From an uncultured Roseovarius sp. (GTDB lineage: Bacteria > Pseudomonadota > Alphaproteobacteria > Rhodobacterales > Rhodobacteraceae), in NCBI GenBank assembly GCA_947497295.1, contig CANMFU010000001.1:1257509-1321508 (forward strand): a DNA stretch of 64,000 bases. Reading direction: 5' to 3'. The translations under genes were made by a program, and so were the position numbers. This document shows positions 16,585 through 24,641 of the stretch, in pieces; the first letter of the stretch is position 1; every line of letters starts with the position of its first letter. A model generated the notes under the pieces. That model did not search any database. It saw nothing but the letters and a program-made list of their open reading frames with translations, and was not told the DNA's origin.

Positions 16585-17027
16585 AGCGCCCGAATTGCCA
16601 TTTCTGCGCCCTTATCGTCGGCCACCGCGCGCCGCCGGGATAGTCGATGCTTGTGCGACGTGTAGCAGATGCTGGAACAGAATTTCTTGCGATCCTCGGG
16701 CAAAGGCTTGTGGCAACAGGCGCAGCGGGTGCGCTCGATCAAGGTGCCTTCGGATATGACATGCTCGGGTTGCCCTTCGTACCAGCTCGGACGCTCGGCC
16801 CCGATGAAACGATGTGCGCCCGCCACGATGTCCCGCGCCGTCTGATCGGCCACCGCCCATTGCCAGCCGCGCAAACACAGATCCGCCCGCAGCGATGCGC
16901 GCAACGTGCCCTCCAGCCCCCAGAGTGATGCAATTTCACCAGCAGCGAACGCCAGCCGGATCACGCCCGCCACGTCGCCCGCGATGGTGGTTTGCCGCCG
17001 CCGGGTGAATGTCTGGACAACGCCCAC
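16581..17027 (-). CDS. Hypothetical phage/satellite protein with C-terminal zinc motif
   Basis: A protein of about 148 residues beginning at GTG 17027, which follows the portal stop by 4 bases; AGG precedes the GTG closely. An N-terminal region (TFTRRRQTTIAGDVAGVIRL) is followed by a helical part with WGLEGTLRASLRADL and a C-terminal CACCHKPLPEDRKKFCSSIC zinc motif (CxxC and CxxxC) like those in the next gene. The open frame extends further upstream but overlaps portal-coding sequence, so the short form is preferred. Function unknown. Confidence 0.55.
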   Translation of the reverse strand: MGVVQTFTRRRQTTIAGDVAGVIRLAFAAGEIASLWGLEGTLRASLRADLCLRGWQWAVADQTARDIVAGAHRFIGAERPSWYEGQPEHVISEGTLIERTRCACCHKPLPEDRKKFCSSICYTSHKHRLSRRRAVADDKGAEMAIRAL

Positions 17028-17031
17028 CGGC

Positions 17032-18081
17032 CTATTCCCAGCCCACCAGCCGCATAGCCTTTTCGGGATCAATGCCCGCCGCCTCGGCCTCGGCCATCGC
17101 CTTGATGATGCCCGACAGCGCCCGCGCGCGCCCGCCGGTGTCATAGGCTTGCGTAGGTGTTTCCACGTCCACCGCGACAGCGCCGCCCAGCTTGGCGGTT
17201 GCTTCTTCTCCGATGATCTTGGCAATGGGTGCCAACGTGTATTGCACCAGATGCCGCTGCGCCTCTCGGAATACCGGCCCCGTCGATGCCGCATTGAAGA
17301 AGGCTCTTGGAACTCCAAACACCTCGGCCACCGCGCCGCGCGAACTCTCCAGCAGGGTTGCGGCCTCGGCCCGGTGCAGATCCGGCGTCAGATCGTCCCG
17401 CCGCTGGCCAAGTTGCGGGTTCATGCCCGCCGCCGTCGCCTGCGCCACGCCCTCGATAACCAGCGTCTGGCCCCGCTTGCCCCGGATCGCTTGCCGCATT
17501 GCTTCCATGTCTTCGGCGCTGGAATCGGGCAGGGGCAGAACCTGACTGCCGATAGGCGCATCGCGGAACGTGTCGCGCAGTGCGGTTTCGATCTCGTGCA
17601 GCAGGTTTGCCGACAATGCCGCCCGCCGCAATGGCGGGGTGCCTGCCCACGGTGTCGCCGTATCGCTGCCAATGCGGATGTGCAGGATCTCGCCCGCCAG
17701 CCGGGTTTCTGATCGCCCGCCCGATGCTTCGGGAACACTCACGCGATAGGCGCGCGGCGCGCCGTTGCGGGTGGAAACGTCCCAATCGGTGCAGGGAATA
17801 ATACCATCGCCAATGATGCCGACGAACTCGCCACGCAGCGCCAGAGAACGCCCCAGCAGCGCCATTGTGCGCCGGTCGAGCAGATCGGTGCCGGATATGT
17901 CAGCGCCGCTTAGAACGCTCTCCCACAACCCGATGCAGGTCTGCGCCACGCTCGTCGTCTCGGCCACGTCGCCGCCGCCTGCAAAGTAGCTGGCCCGCGC
18001 CGCGATGATGGACGCGGTATAGCCGGTGCCGCTCGATCTGGTTTCAGGCTCGGCCCGTTTGGTGAATGGCCACATGCTCAT
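17032..18081 (-). CDS. Phage portal protein (HK97 family)
   Basis: The portal forms the dodecameric ring through which DNA enters the capsid. The 349-residue protein shows family landmarks: an early LWESVLSGADI helix, the GEFVGIIGDG strand, HIRIGSDTATPWAGTPPLRRA, and VFGVPRAFFNAASTGPVFREA with QRHLVQYTLAPIAKIIGEE, which is the clip and crown region. It is shorter than many portals (usually 380-430). ATG at 18081 overlaps the protease stop (ATGA); a longer start at 18147 is less likely. In the usual HK97 order portal precedes the protease; here it follows. Confidence 0.88.
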   Translation of the reverse strand: MSMWPFTKRAEPETRSSGTGYTASIIAARASYFAGGGDVAETTSVAQTCIGLWESVLSGADISGTDLLDRRTMALLGRSLALRGEFVGIIGDGIIPCTDWDVSTRNGAPRAYRVSVPEASGGRSETRLAGEILHIRIGSDTATPWAGTPPLRRAALSANLLHEIETALRDTFRDAPIGSQVLPLPDSSAEDMEAMRQAIRGKRGQTLVIEGVAQATAAGMNPQLGQRRDDLTPDLHRAEAATLLESSRGAVAEVFGVPRAFFNAASTGPVFREAQRHLVQYTLAPIAKIIGEEATAKLGGAVAVDVETPTQAYDTGGRARALSGIIKAMAEAEAAGIDPEKAMRLVGWE

Positions 18082-18632
18082 GCCCTCCAGCGTCTGCCAG
18101 CAAGCCAAGGGCCAAGCTGCCTGCGCAATTCTTCGTTTGGATCCCATGCCCGCGCTTCGATCTGCGCTTGCCCATATGCGGGCCGCGTCACGGCGCTAAT
18201 CTCGAACAGCTCGGCACGGGTGACAGATCGCAACAGGCCACCGCCCCGGCGCTCGATCCGCTCGCCACCCTTGGAAACCCGGAACCCCGGCGATAGGCCA
18301 CGGATCAAACCGCCTTCATGCGCCGCAAGAAAGTCAGCCGCCCAGCTCGTGCTGCCGGTGATCGTCGCCCGGATCTCAAGCGCCGCGTCGGTGTCGGTGA
18401 TTTCCAGATTGCCCGCCGCCCGGCTGGCAAGCGGTCGATCGTAATCATGCCCGAACAGCAGATGAATATCCTCGCCCGAATTGACGCGATCGGCAAAGGC
18501 CCGCGCCTCGATCCGTTCGGCCCTGCCCGGTGCAAGCTCGGTTTCGGTTGCATAGGGAAAGCGCCCGGAAACCCGGACGCCCCCATTCTCGGCGCGCAGC
18601 TCCAGCGCGCCAGATGCTGCGCCCCAGAGCAT
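18078..18632 (-). CDS. Prohead protease (HK97 family, U35-like)
   Basis: A maturation protease of 184 residues that cleaves the scaffold region of the capsid protein. It shows the herpes-assemblin-like fold landmarks RVSGRFPYATET, the catalytic His region HLLFGHDYDRPLAS, the strands LEIRATI, and the catalytic Ser region GLSPGFRV. Later ELFEISAVTRPAYGQAQIEAR is typical. The start overlaps the capsid stop by one base (TGATG), and the stop overlaps the portal start. Confidence 0.88.
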   Translation of the reverse strand: MLWGAASGALELRAENGGVRVSGRFPYATETELAPGRAERIEARAFADRVNSGEDIHLLFGHDYDRPLASRAAGNLEITDTDAALEIRATITGSTSWAADFLAAHEGGLIRGLSPGFRVSKGGERIERRGGGLLRSVTRAELFEISAVTRPAYGQAQIEARAWDPNEELRRQLGPWLAGRRWRA

Positions 18633-19861
18633 CAGAGGAACCCGGACAGGATACGGGTTTGCAGGCCGCGGGGAACCACAAAGTCTGCCGTGACAAGGCC
18701 AGTGAGAACCAGAGAACCGCTTGCCGCCTTAGTGAAAACATCGCGCACCAGATCAATTCCGCCGTAAATTCCCAGATAACCGGGTGCCACGCCTTGGACG
18801 GTTGCAGACATAATTGCCGATGCCGCCGGGATGATGTTGCTAATCGCGGGGGTGCCGACATGCTTTGTCAGGCGGTCCCATTCCGATACTGCCGTGCCGC
18901 TGATAAGCGCCTCGTCCAGATCGGCCCAGATCGCCGGATCAAAGGCCAGATTAACCTGGCTGGCGCTGGTGATCGCGTTGGCTTCCATGAAGGCCACAAC
19001 CTCGGCCCGGAACGCCGCCCAGCTTGCCGCCGCCGCAACGTCCGTATCGGTGATGCCGTAGGCGGTCGCGCCCGGAACGATACCCAGAGGCTCGCCAGTC
19101 GCGCCGGATCCGTTGATAACCACGCGGTCCAGCTCGGCCCCGATAACCGCGTTCAGATCGCGCCGAATTGCCGCTTCAAGGCCCGCGCCGCTTTGCTTCA
19201 TCGCCTTGCGGCTGATAACCATTTGCGCCCCGCCGGTGTGGTCCGGTGTCAGGCTGCGCTCGCTGGTCGCGTAGGGATTGGCCGCGCCCACGTTGCCCAG
19301 CTCGTCAGTCTGCCAGCCAAACACCGCGCCAGACGTGGCGACAGGAAAGGCAACCTCGCCTTGCGCAATGCCGATGCGCTGGACGCCCAGACGTTCGGCC
19401 ACGCTGCCGGGGAAAATGCGGTCGATGGTCGGGCGGATTGCCTTCGGCTCGATGTTGCCCGCCGCCACGGTTTCGCCAGCGCGTGTTTCCAGAGCTTCCA
19501 GCGGAACCGGGATGCCCTGATAGCCACCCTTGCTGCGCATTTCTTCGATGATTTCGGCGGTCGCGCCGTCCAGCGCCTTGCCCTCGTCCAGAGCGAAGGC
19601 CACTTGCCGCAGCTCGAACTTGCCCATCATTTCGGCCCATTCGGTGCCGGAACGGGTTTCCAGTTCGCCCTTGGCCTGCTCGCGTTCTTCGGCCTCGTTA
19701 ATCAGCGCCGCGCGAAACTTGCGTTCGCCGTCCTGATATTCTTGGTCGAGCTTGTCCATCTTGGCCCGCGTTTCTTCGGTCAGGCTCTCGGCCCCGGCCA
19801 GCTCGGCCAGCGATTGGCGGATCTCGGATTGCCGCCGGGTGATCTTCACAGAATCAAGCAT
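18632..19861 (-). CDS. Major capsid protein (HK97 family)
   Basis: A 409-residue capsid subunit. The N-terminal 100 residues form the charged coiled-coil delta domain removed by the protease (RQSEIRQSLAELAGAESLTEE and following). After the linker comes the HK97 fold: DRIFPGSVAERLG, VAFPVATSG, the E-loop, AAIRRDLNAVIGAELDRVVINGSG, MEANAITSASQVNLAFDPAIW, and a C-terminal GGIDLVRDVFTKAASGSLVLT. ATG 19861 has a strong AGAGGAAAA site; the ATG at 19882 is poorer. It overlaps the end of the HNH gene. In this operon capsid precedes protease and portal. Confidence 0.9.
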   Translation of the reverse strand: MLDSVKITRRQSEIRQSLAELAGAESLTEETRAKMDKLDQEYQDGERKFRAALINEAEEREQAKGELETRSGTEWAEMMGKFELRQVAFALDEGKALDGATAEIIEEMRSKGGYQGIPVPLEALETRAGETVAAGNIEPKAIRPTIDRIFPGSVAERLGVQRIGIAQGEVAFPVATSGAVFGWQTDELGNVGAANPYATSERSLTPDHTGGAQMVISRKAMKQSGAGLEAAIRRDLNAVIGAELDRVVINGSGATGEPLGIVPGATAYGITDTDVAAAASWAAFRAEVVAFMEANAITSASQVNLAFDPAIWADLDEALISGTAVSEWDRLTKHVGTPAISNIIPAASAIMSATVQGVAPGYLGIYGGIDLVRDVFTKAASGSLVLTGLVTADFVVPRGLQTRILSGFL

Positions 19862-20177
19862 GTGTGTTTTCCTCTTGCTCAACAGGTTTCGTCGCCAACT
19901 CAGCGACAGCTTTCCGCCATTGCTGGCGTTTCGGATCGGGGATGCGTCCCAGCTCTCGATTGGTTTCGATGGTGTGACAGCCCGCGCAGAGCGTCAGGCA
20001 GTTGTCAGGCTGGAACGCCAATTCGGGGAAGTCGGCCACGCGCTTGACGTGGTGAACCTCCAGCCGCCGCCGGTTGCCGCAGTGCTGGCAAGCCCACTTG
20101 TCACGCTCCAGCACGGCATGACGCACCGCCTGCCATTCGGGACGCACAAGCGCCCATCTGCCCGGACGCGCGGTCAT
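19854..20177 (-). CDS. HNH endonuclease (phage packaging type)
   Basis: A small nuclease of 107 residues: a WQAVRHAVLERDKWACQHCG zinc knuckle, EVHHVKRVADFPELAF, then DNCLTLCAGCH with the final His. The HNH core (His-His, Asn, His) and both CxxC zinc pairs are present. In HK97-like systems the HNH protein works with the terminase in packaging. Start ATG 20177 overlaps the stop of the preceding head-tail gene (ATGA). Confidence 0.88.
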   Translation of the reverse strand: MTARPGRWALVRPEWQAVRHAVLERDKWACQHCGNRRRLEVHHVKRVADFPELAFQPDNCLTLCAGCHTIETNRELGRIPDPKRQQWRKAVAELATKPVEQEENTHA

Positions 20178-20509
20178 TGATCGGACCTCGCGCTTGCGGT
20201 CAGCTCGATGAATTGCAGCCGCCCCTCTTTGCTCTCTTTCACGCCGGTTATGTTGAAGTCCTGGCCCGCGTGAAGGATGCGGTCGGCGGGGTCTATGTCG
20301 CGGGTGAACTCCGATGATCGCACGGTAAAACGGGTGGTGACGGTGGCCTGCACCTGCGCCGCCGCGAAACGCTCGCCGTCGCTCACATCTGCCCGGTGCG
20401 CCCAGACGGTGCCGATAGGCTCATATGGCCCCGGCTCCATGCCTAACCCGGTATCAACCAGCTCGGCCCGCGTGATGGTGATGCGCCGGTCCAATTTGCT
20501 TGCGCTCAT
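20174..20509 (-). CDS. Phage head-tail joining / head closure protein
   Basis: A 111-residue protein with the SPP1 gp16-like pattern: an N-terminal LDRRITITRAELVDTGLG, the WAHRADVSDGERFAAAQVQA strand-helix, TRFTVRSSEFTRDI, and DRILHAGQDFNITGVKESKE. Such proteins close the portal vertex and dock the tail. ATG 20509 overlaps the terL stop (ATGA), preferred over ATG 20515. Its place after the terminase and before HNH and capsid differs from classical HK97 order. Confidence 0.8.
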   Translation of the reverse strand: MSASKLDRRITITRAELVDTGLGMEPGPYEPIGTVWAHRADVSDGERFAAAQVQATVTTRFTVRSSEFTRDIDPADRILHAGQDFNITGVKESKEGRLQFIELTASARSDQ

Positions 20510-20875
20510 GCCCATGTCAAACGCCCCTTGCCCTTGGCCGGTGCGCGCTTCATCCGCTGGCCCTGCGCTACCGCCAGAACCGTTGCGGCCACCGGGTCGA
20601 TGCGCCCGGTCGATCTGCCCGCCGCCAGCTTGTGATTGCCTGCCGGGTCAACCAGCGTGATTGCATCAGAGAACGCCGAACGCAGCAGCAGCGACGGCTT
20701 GGCCTGTACCTGCCCTTCAAACACAGCGCGCCGCAGTCTCTCGCAATCCTCGCTGCCGTCCTTCCATCCAAAGCCTCGCCAGATGAACGGAACCCGCTCA
20801 AGGCCAGCGTCTCGCAAGGCTTCCAGAAACTCAGCATGGCGGAACCTATCACCCACGATTGCCGCCGGTGCCTGT
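20506..20875 (-). pseudogene. Terminase large subunit, C-terminal fragment
   Basis: About 120 residues match the end of phage TerL (nuclease domain): VGDRFRHAEFLEALRDAGL, IWRGFGWKDGSEDCERLRRA, KPSLLLRSAFSDAITLVDPA and AAGRSTGRIDPVAATVLAVA. The ATPase half is missing. Just upstream the frame is closed by a TGA and the sequence becomes the start of an IS5-family transposase, so a deletion removed the rest. It cannot package DNA. Confidence 0.75.
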
Positions 20876-20991
20876 CGTCAGGCCAGTTCCAGGTCTTGTA
20901 CGTTGTAGGGGTCCAGCTGCTCATGCCAGCCAGCTGCCAGACTGGATTCACGCAGTGAATCCCACTTCAGGCCGATTTGTGCAACAAAGCC
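20876..20991 (-). mobile_element. IS5-family end with transposase start (remnant)
   Basis: The outer end at 20991 reads, on the minus strand, GGCTTTGTTGCACAAATCGG, a typical IS5/IS903-like terminal repeat. At 20924 an ATG starts MSSWTPTTYKTWNWPDD, resembling the N-terminus of IS5 transposases. After about 16 residues it joins terL. The same terminal repeat occurs at 63879. Confidence 0.65.
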
Positions 20992-21026
20992 GCGGACATT
21001 GGTCATTCCCTTTGTTGGTCCAAACA

Positions 21027-21059
21027 AAAGAGCGATGCCGTGGTGCGCCATCGCTCTTT
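21027..21059. terminator. Inverted repeat, possible terminator
   Basis: An 11-bp stem AAAGAGCGATG/CATCGCTCTTT with an 11-base loop, about 36 bases outside the IS5 remnant. No long T-run follows, so termination is only likely. Confidence 0.45.
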
Positions 21060-21204
21060 GTCTGATTGGACATCAAAAGGCGACGAACCGGTGCGCTCAT
21101 GAATTGAATTTAATGTGCAAACTCAGCATCTTCGACCGGAGAAACAGGTGGAACGCTGAGATTTTTAGGTAATTTCAACATTGCTCATTTGCTGGTAACC
21201 TGGA

Positions 21205-21312
21205 GTGAAACCAGTTGAAGTGGTTCAAGAACAGCGTGAAAGACAAGAGACAACACTGGACGCCTATGTGCTGACACTCGAAGGATTGAAGAATGGAAGG
21301 GTTTTGCTTTGA
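21205..21312 (+). CDS. Possible 35-residue leader peptide gene
   Basis: A GTG-started frame reads VKPVEVVQEQRERQETTLDA and ends LEGLKNGRVLL. Its TGA overlaps the TTG start of the membrane protein gene at 21309 by 3 bases, which suggests translational coupling. Only GGA lies close before the GTG, and no homologue is known to me, so this is tentative. Confidence 0.3.
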   Translation: MKPVEVVQEQRERQETTLDAYVLTLEGLKNGRVLL

Positions 21313-21776
21313 ACGTGCTTAAGGAAACCGAACGCCAAAAACTTGCATTTGAAGAGTGGCGCTACCGCCACGATCTCGTATACAGGCTAATGTTTCGGTA
21401 TATGGGTTCGATTTTCGCGATAGCAGTTTTCGCGGTTACACAAGCAAACTACTTTTGTGGCACGGAAATCTCTTCACTTCGCTTGGGGGTAGGCGTTATC
21501 GCGATTGGGTTTACTGGATTAGTGCACATGCTGGTTGAGTTTGTCCGAATGGTGGAGGCCAGGCTCAGCCTCACTCTGTTTGGCGCCAATACTGAGAAAG
21601 AACTGAAGAGCAGATTCCCCCTCTACCATTGGATTAAAACAAAAGTTCCATTTGGATGGCTCATCTGGCCAATCGTTGTTCTATACGTTCTGGCAATGGG
21701 ATATTCTGTAATTGAGCTCGTCGATGGGGTCTGCAATGGTGGGCAATCACTTCCAGCAACAGACGGTTCCACTTGA
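21309..21776 (+). CDS. Small membrane protein, function unknown
   Basis: A 155-residue protein with a charged N-terminal helix (KETERQKLAFEEWRYRHDL) and three likely membrane helices (about residues 32-50, 58-78 and 112-134: YMGSIFAIAVFAVTQ, LRLGVGVIAIGFTGLVHML, WLIWPIVVLYVLAMGYSVI). The start is TTG 21309 with GGAAGGG eight bases before. AT content is high compared with the core genes. Not recognised. It lies between the satellite remnant and the core segment, so it may be another accessory gene. Confidence 0.55.
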   Translation: MNVLKETERQKLAFEEWRYRHDLVYRLMFRYMGSIFAIAVFAVTQANYFCGTEISSLRLGVGVIAIGFTGLVHMLVEFVRMVEARLSLTLFGANTEKELKSRFPLYHWIKTKVPFGWLIWPIVVLYVLAMGYSVIELVDGVCNGGQSLPATDGST

Positions 21777-21833
21777 TGAGTCGGCATCGACTTTTTCACG
21801 AAAATCTGCGGCCACTTCTCAATAACCAAATTT

Positions 21834-22064
21834 CTAAGAACGCCCATATTTGCGCAATTGTGCTACCACGGAGGTGATGTGCTGCCACGGGATGTTAAAT
21901 CCGCCGTTGCCTGCATTCACGATGATGCCATCCGACTGCACAAGGACGGTATATGCGTCGCGGAATGTAACGGGATAACCGACATTCAATACGGCTTCTA
22001 CGTCGTCAGCGAGGCCGTCTGCGTCTTGTACCCTTTCAAGTAGAGGGATGGGTTTTGCACGCAC
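21834..22064 (-). CDS. Hypothetical 76-residue protein
   Basis: A short cytoplasmic protein with KPIPLLERVQDADGLADDVE, LNVGYPVTFRDAYTVLVQSDG and NIPWQHITSVVAQLRKYG. It resembles a beta-rich single domain, but I cannot name a family. No clear Shine-Dalgarno was found before 22064. Convergent with the membrane protein gene. Confidence 0.4.
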   Translation of the reverse strand: MRAKPIPLLERVQDADGLADDVEAVLNVGYPVTFRDAYTVLVQSDGIIVNAGNGGFNIPWQHITSVVAQLRKYGRS

Positions 22065-22356
22065 TCTTATGAAATACAGCTATTGGGACCCTTAAGCGAT
22101 TGCGTGTTTCAAGCGCTGAGACGCGGCCCTTTGCAGAAGTTGATCGCAGGCCCGCGCCGATATCCCTAGGTGGATGGAGACAACCACTGTCGCCCTAAAA
22201 GGGCCCTTGGCAGCCAACCGCTAGGCGCGCGGTCCGTTCACTGCTAATCGAAATCACGTGACCCGGGTCAGCAGGTGCAAAGAACAGTTGGAAAGCGTCA
22301 GATCCTGTACAGGTAATAACGAACACCTCAGTTCGGTCACTGTCCGACATGTCAGA
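22065..22356. other. Intergenic, no gene seen
   Basis: Close to 300 bases with no supported frame. It ends at the strong hairpin 22357-22386. Confidence 0.5.
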
Positions 22357-22395
22357 AGGCTCCGGCGATGAATCTCGCCGGAGCCTGTCTTTATT
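22357..22395 (+). terminator. Strong Rho-independent terminator
   Basis: A perfect 12-bp stem AGGCTCCGGCGA/TCGCCGGAGCCT with a 6-base loop, followed by GTCTTTATT on the plus strand. It also lies downstream of the minus-strand SlyD-like gene and may serve both directions. Confidence 0.75.
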
Positions 22396-22460
22396 CCGCG
22401 CGGCGAAACGTTTGAGTTTATCGCCCGCAGTAACGCAGTTCTTTCAGAGCGATATCGACC

Positions 22461-22889
22461 TCAGGCAATCGCGACCAGTTCGATATCGAACTTCAGATCC
22501 TTGCCGGCCAGCGCATGGTTAGCATCCAGCGTGACATGCTCGTCCGTCACTTCCAGCACGGTCACGGGCAATACCTGACCGTTCTCGGTCTGGACCTGCA
22601 ATTGCGTGCCTGGGTCCAGCGGGATGTCTGCCGGGATTCCCTCGCGCGGGACTTGCTGGCGCGCATTGGGGTCGACCTGCCCGTAGGCCTGATCGGCGGG
22701 CACATCGACGATTTTCTTTTCGCCAACGGCCATACCGGGAATGGCCACGTCCAAGCCCGGGATGATCTGGCCCGAACCCACTTCGAACGTCAAAGGATCA
22801 CGTCCGTCGCTGCTGTCAAAGACGGTGCCGTCCGTCAGCGTGCCGGTGTAGTGAATATGAACAGTATCGCCCGATTTTACTTCGGTCAT
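22461..22889 (-). CDS. FKBP-type peptidyl-prolyl isomerase, SlyD-like
   Basis: A 142-residue prolyl isomerase and chaperone. The FKBP half shows VHIHYTGTLTDGTVFDSS and FEVGSGQIIPGLDVAIPGM; the IF (insert-in-flap) domain follows (KKIVDVPADQAYGQVDPNAR to LEVTDEHVTLDANHALAGK); and the last strand LKFDIELVAIA completes the FKBP fold. This order is diagnostic of the SlyD class. It lacks the His/Cys-rich metal tail of E. coli SlyD. Cytoplasmic. ATG 22889 has GGAG eight bases upstream; the frame extends to 23030 but that part is non-homologous. Confidence 0.92.
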   Translation of the reverse strand: MTEVKSGDTVHIHYTGTLTDGTVFDSSDGRDPLTFEVGSGQIIPGLDVAIPGMAVGEKKIVDVPADQAYGQVDPNARQQVPREGIPADIPLDPGTQLQVQTENGQVLPVTVLEVTDEHVTLDANHALAGKDLKFDIELVAIA

Positions 22890-23088
22890 GGATAGACTCC
22901 AGTTCTGGTGTGTTTTGGGGGGTGAATGAATTGCAAGGCCGCGGCGCGCGCGGGTGCTTGTGCGAATTGACAAAGTATCTAGCGATGCAGGTGGCGGATT
23001 GCAAACCGGTGCAGGTACATTTGATCGCAAACACCTGTTATAACATGACTAATTATCGAAATCGGCCTTCTGTTGGCGGACCTGTGCA

Positions 23089-23530
23089 TCACTTTTTGCC
23101 CAGACGCCTTTTGTTGCGCCGTGGGGGGGGGCGGTCTTTGAACACGACAGCGAGCTGGCTTTTGACCGCGTGCCATTCGCGCGCTGAGCGCTTCCACACG
23201 ATCGAGGGAGCCTTGAGCGCCAGATAAATCAATTTCGTCGCCGCTTCGTCGCTGGAAAAGTGGCCCCGGGTTCGAACCTCGCGCCGGATTTTCGAGTTCA
23301 GCGCTGCGATGGCATGCGTCGTTTAGATCTCTCGACCCACCGCAGGGGGGCAGTCAAGGAACGCGACCACCTCGCTCCAAGCCCGCGCCAGCTCGGCGCG
23401 ATCGCCGGGTAATGTGCGGCCAGATCGCTTTGTTCGAACTCGGCCAGCGCGGCCTCTGCCGCCTCGGCATCCACGGCCGTACAGGCTGCTTTCAGGGCAG
23501 TTCCCACGCCATCGCACAAAATTCAGGATA
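23089..23530 (-). pseudogene. IS256-family transposase remnant
   Basis: The minus strand carries two fragments of an IS256-type transposase in different frames. One has DAEAAEAALAEFEQSDLAAHYP, and the C-terminal one has THAIAALNSKIRREVRTRGHF and SSDEAATKLIYLALKAPSIVW then REWHAVKSQLAVVFKDR. The N-terminal half is absent and a run of G residues near 23122-23131 lies in the tail. No terminal repeats were confirmed. A decayed insertion. Confidence 0.7.
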
Positions 23531-23654
23531 GCCTCATAACGGGCGGCGGCGCCCGCGAACACATCGCACGCTGCGTTGATTTGCCGGCGCAATTGCACCC
23601 TTTCGCGGTTCGGGCATCCGTGCCAGTCTGCATTTATCCCAGCCGGAGCATCCA

Positions 23655-23795
23655 ATGGCCAAAATCACCAACACTTCTGTCGTCTGCACCGTCGACGCCA
23701 ACCTGTCCGCGCAATGCAAGAGGCACAACCTGTCGGTCTGCTCGGCGCACCTGCCAGTCGATCATAACAACACTCCGAGCCGGGAGAGCATCTGA
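23655..23795 (+). CDS. Possible 46-residue His/Cys-containing small protein
   Basis: A short frame starting ATG 23655 after CCGGAG, with spaced cysteines (SVVCTVDANLSAQCKRHNLS, then CSAHLPVDHNN). Its TGA ends exactly one base before the ATG of the alpha/beta hydrolase at 23796, so the two would be co-translated. It may be a real small protein at the head of the catabolic operon, or only a leader. No family known. Confidence 0.4.
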   Translation: MAKITNTSVVCTVDANLSAQCKRHNLSVCSAHLPVDHNNTPSRESI

Positions 23796-24641
23796 ATGGC
23801 GCGCTTTACAGCAGCGGATGGGCTGAGCCTGCACTATACCGACACCGTCGAACATGAAGGCGGCGATGGCCCGCCTGTTTTATGCCTTGCCGGGCTGACC
23901 CGCAATTCAGGCGACTTTCGTTTTCTTTTACCTTTTCTGGCTGGCTATCGCGTGATCCGCATGGATTATCGCGGGCGTGGGCAGTCGGATGTTCCCGACG
24001 ACCCGGCCAGCTATTCCGTTCCGCAGGAGGCGCAGGACGCGATCGCGCTGCTCGATCATCTGGATGTGGCCAAGGCCACCATCCTTGGCACATCGCGCGG
24101 CGGGCTGATTGCCATGCTGCTGGCGGCAACCACGCCAGAGCGGCTGAATGGCGCGATCCTGAATGACATTGGGCCCGAGCTCGCCACTGGCGGGCTGGAC
24201 CGGATCAAGGAATATGTCGGTCGGCGCCCTGAATTTCACAGCTATGATGAGGCCGCAGAGGGGCTGGCGGCGGTGAACGCAGTGCAGTTTCCCGGCGTGA
24301 CGCTCGCGCGCTGGCGGATGCATGCGGAGAATATCTGGGCCGAACAGCCCGGCGACAAGCTGATACTGCGCTACGATCCGCGCCTGCGCGATGCACTAAA
24401 GGATCTGGACACGGCGGCTTCGCCCGATCTGTGGCCATTTTTCGACGCGCTGGCGGCCATGCCGCTGACGGTGCTGCGCGGTGGCAATTCGGACCTGCTG
24501 AGTGCCAATCTGTTTGCGCGCATGCAGGCGCGCGCCCCTTCGATGCGCGCGCGTGTTGTTCCCGACCGGGGCCATGTGCCCTTTCTCGACGAGGCAGCAT
24601 CGCTGGACGGCATCCTGAACCACCTCAAGGAATACGCATGA
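23796..24641 (+). CDS. Alpha/beta hydrolase
   Basis: A serine hydrolase of 281 residues with the oxyanion region LCLAGLTRNSGDF, DYRGRGQSD, the nucleophile elbow GTSRGG (Ser near residue 102), and a late GHVPFLDE histidine. An acidic residue in the LTVLRGGNSDLLS strand completes the triad. It is the first large gene of a plus-strand operon; its TGA overlaps the next ATG (ATGA). With the dehydratase-like and enolase-superfamily enzymes downstream it probably takes part in breakdown of a hydroxy-acid or amino-acid derivative. Substrate unknown. Confidence 0.88.
   Translation: MARFTAADGLSLHYTDTVEHEGGDGPPVLCLAGLTRNSGDFRFLLPFLAGYRVIRMDYRGRGQSDVPDDPASYSVPQEAQDAIALLDHLDVAKATILGTSRGGLIAMLLAATTPERLNGAILNDIGPELATGGLDRIKEYVGRRPEFHSYDEAAEGLAAVNAVQFPGVTLARWRMHAENIWAEQPGDKLILRYDPRLRDALKDLDTAASPDLWPFFDALAAMPLTVLRGGNSDLLSANLFARMQARAPSMRARVVPDRGHVPFLDEAASLDGILNHLKEYA

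Larger units (their letters stand above)
16084..20991. mobile_element. Tail-less HK97-type capsid/packaging module (satellite or prophage remnant)
   Basis: A single minus-strand operon with overlapping stop and start codons: terL fragment, head-tail protein, HNH nuclease, major capsid, prohead protease, portal, and two Cys-rich small proteins. No tail, lysis or replication genes are present. It abuts the tRNA-Asn attachment copy at 16067-16084 and is cut on its other side by an IS5-family remnant. The gene content and the capsid-protease-portal order resemble capsid-forming phage satellites. Confidence 0.7.
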
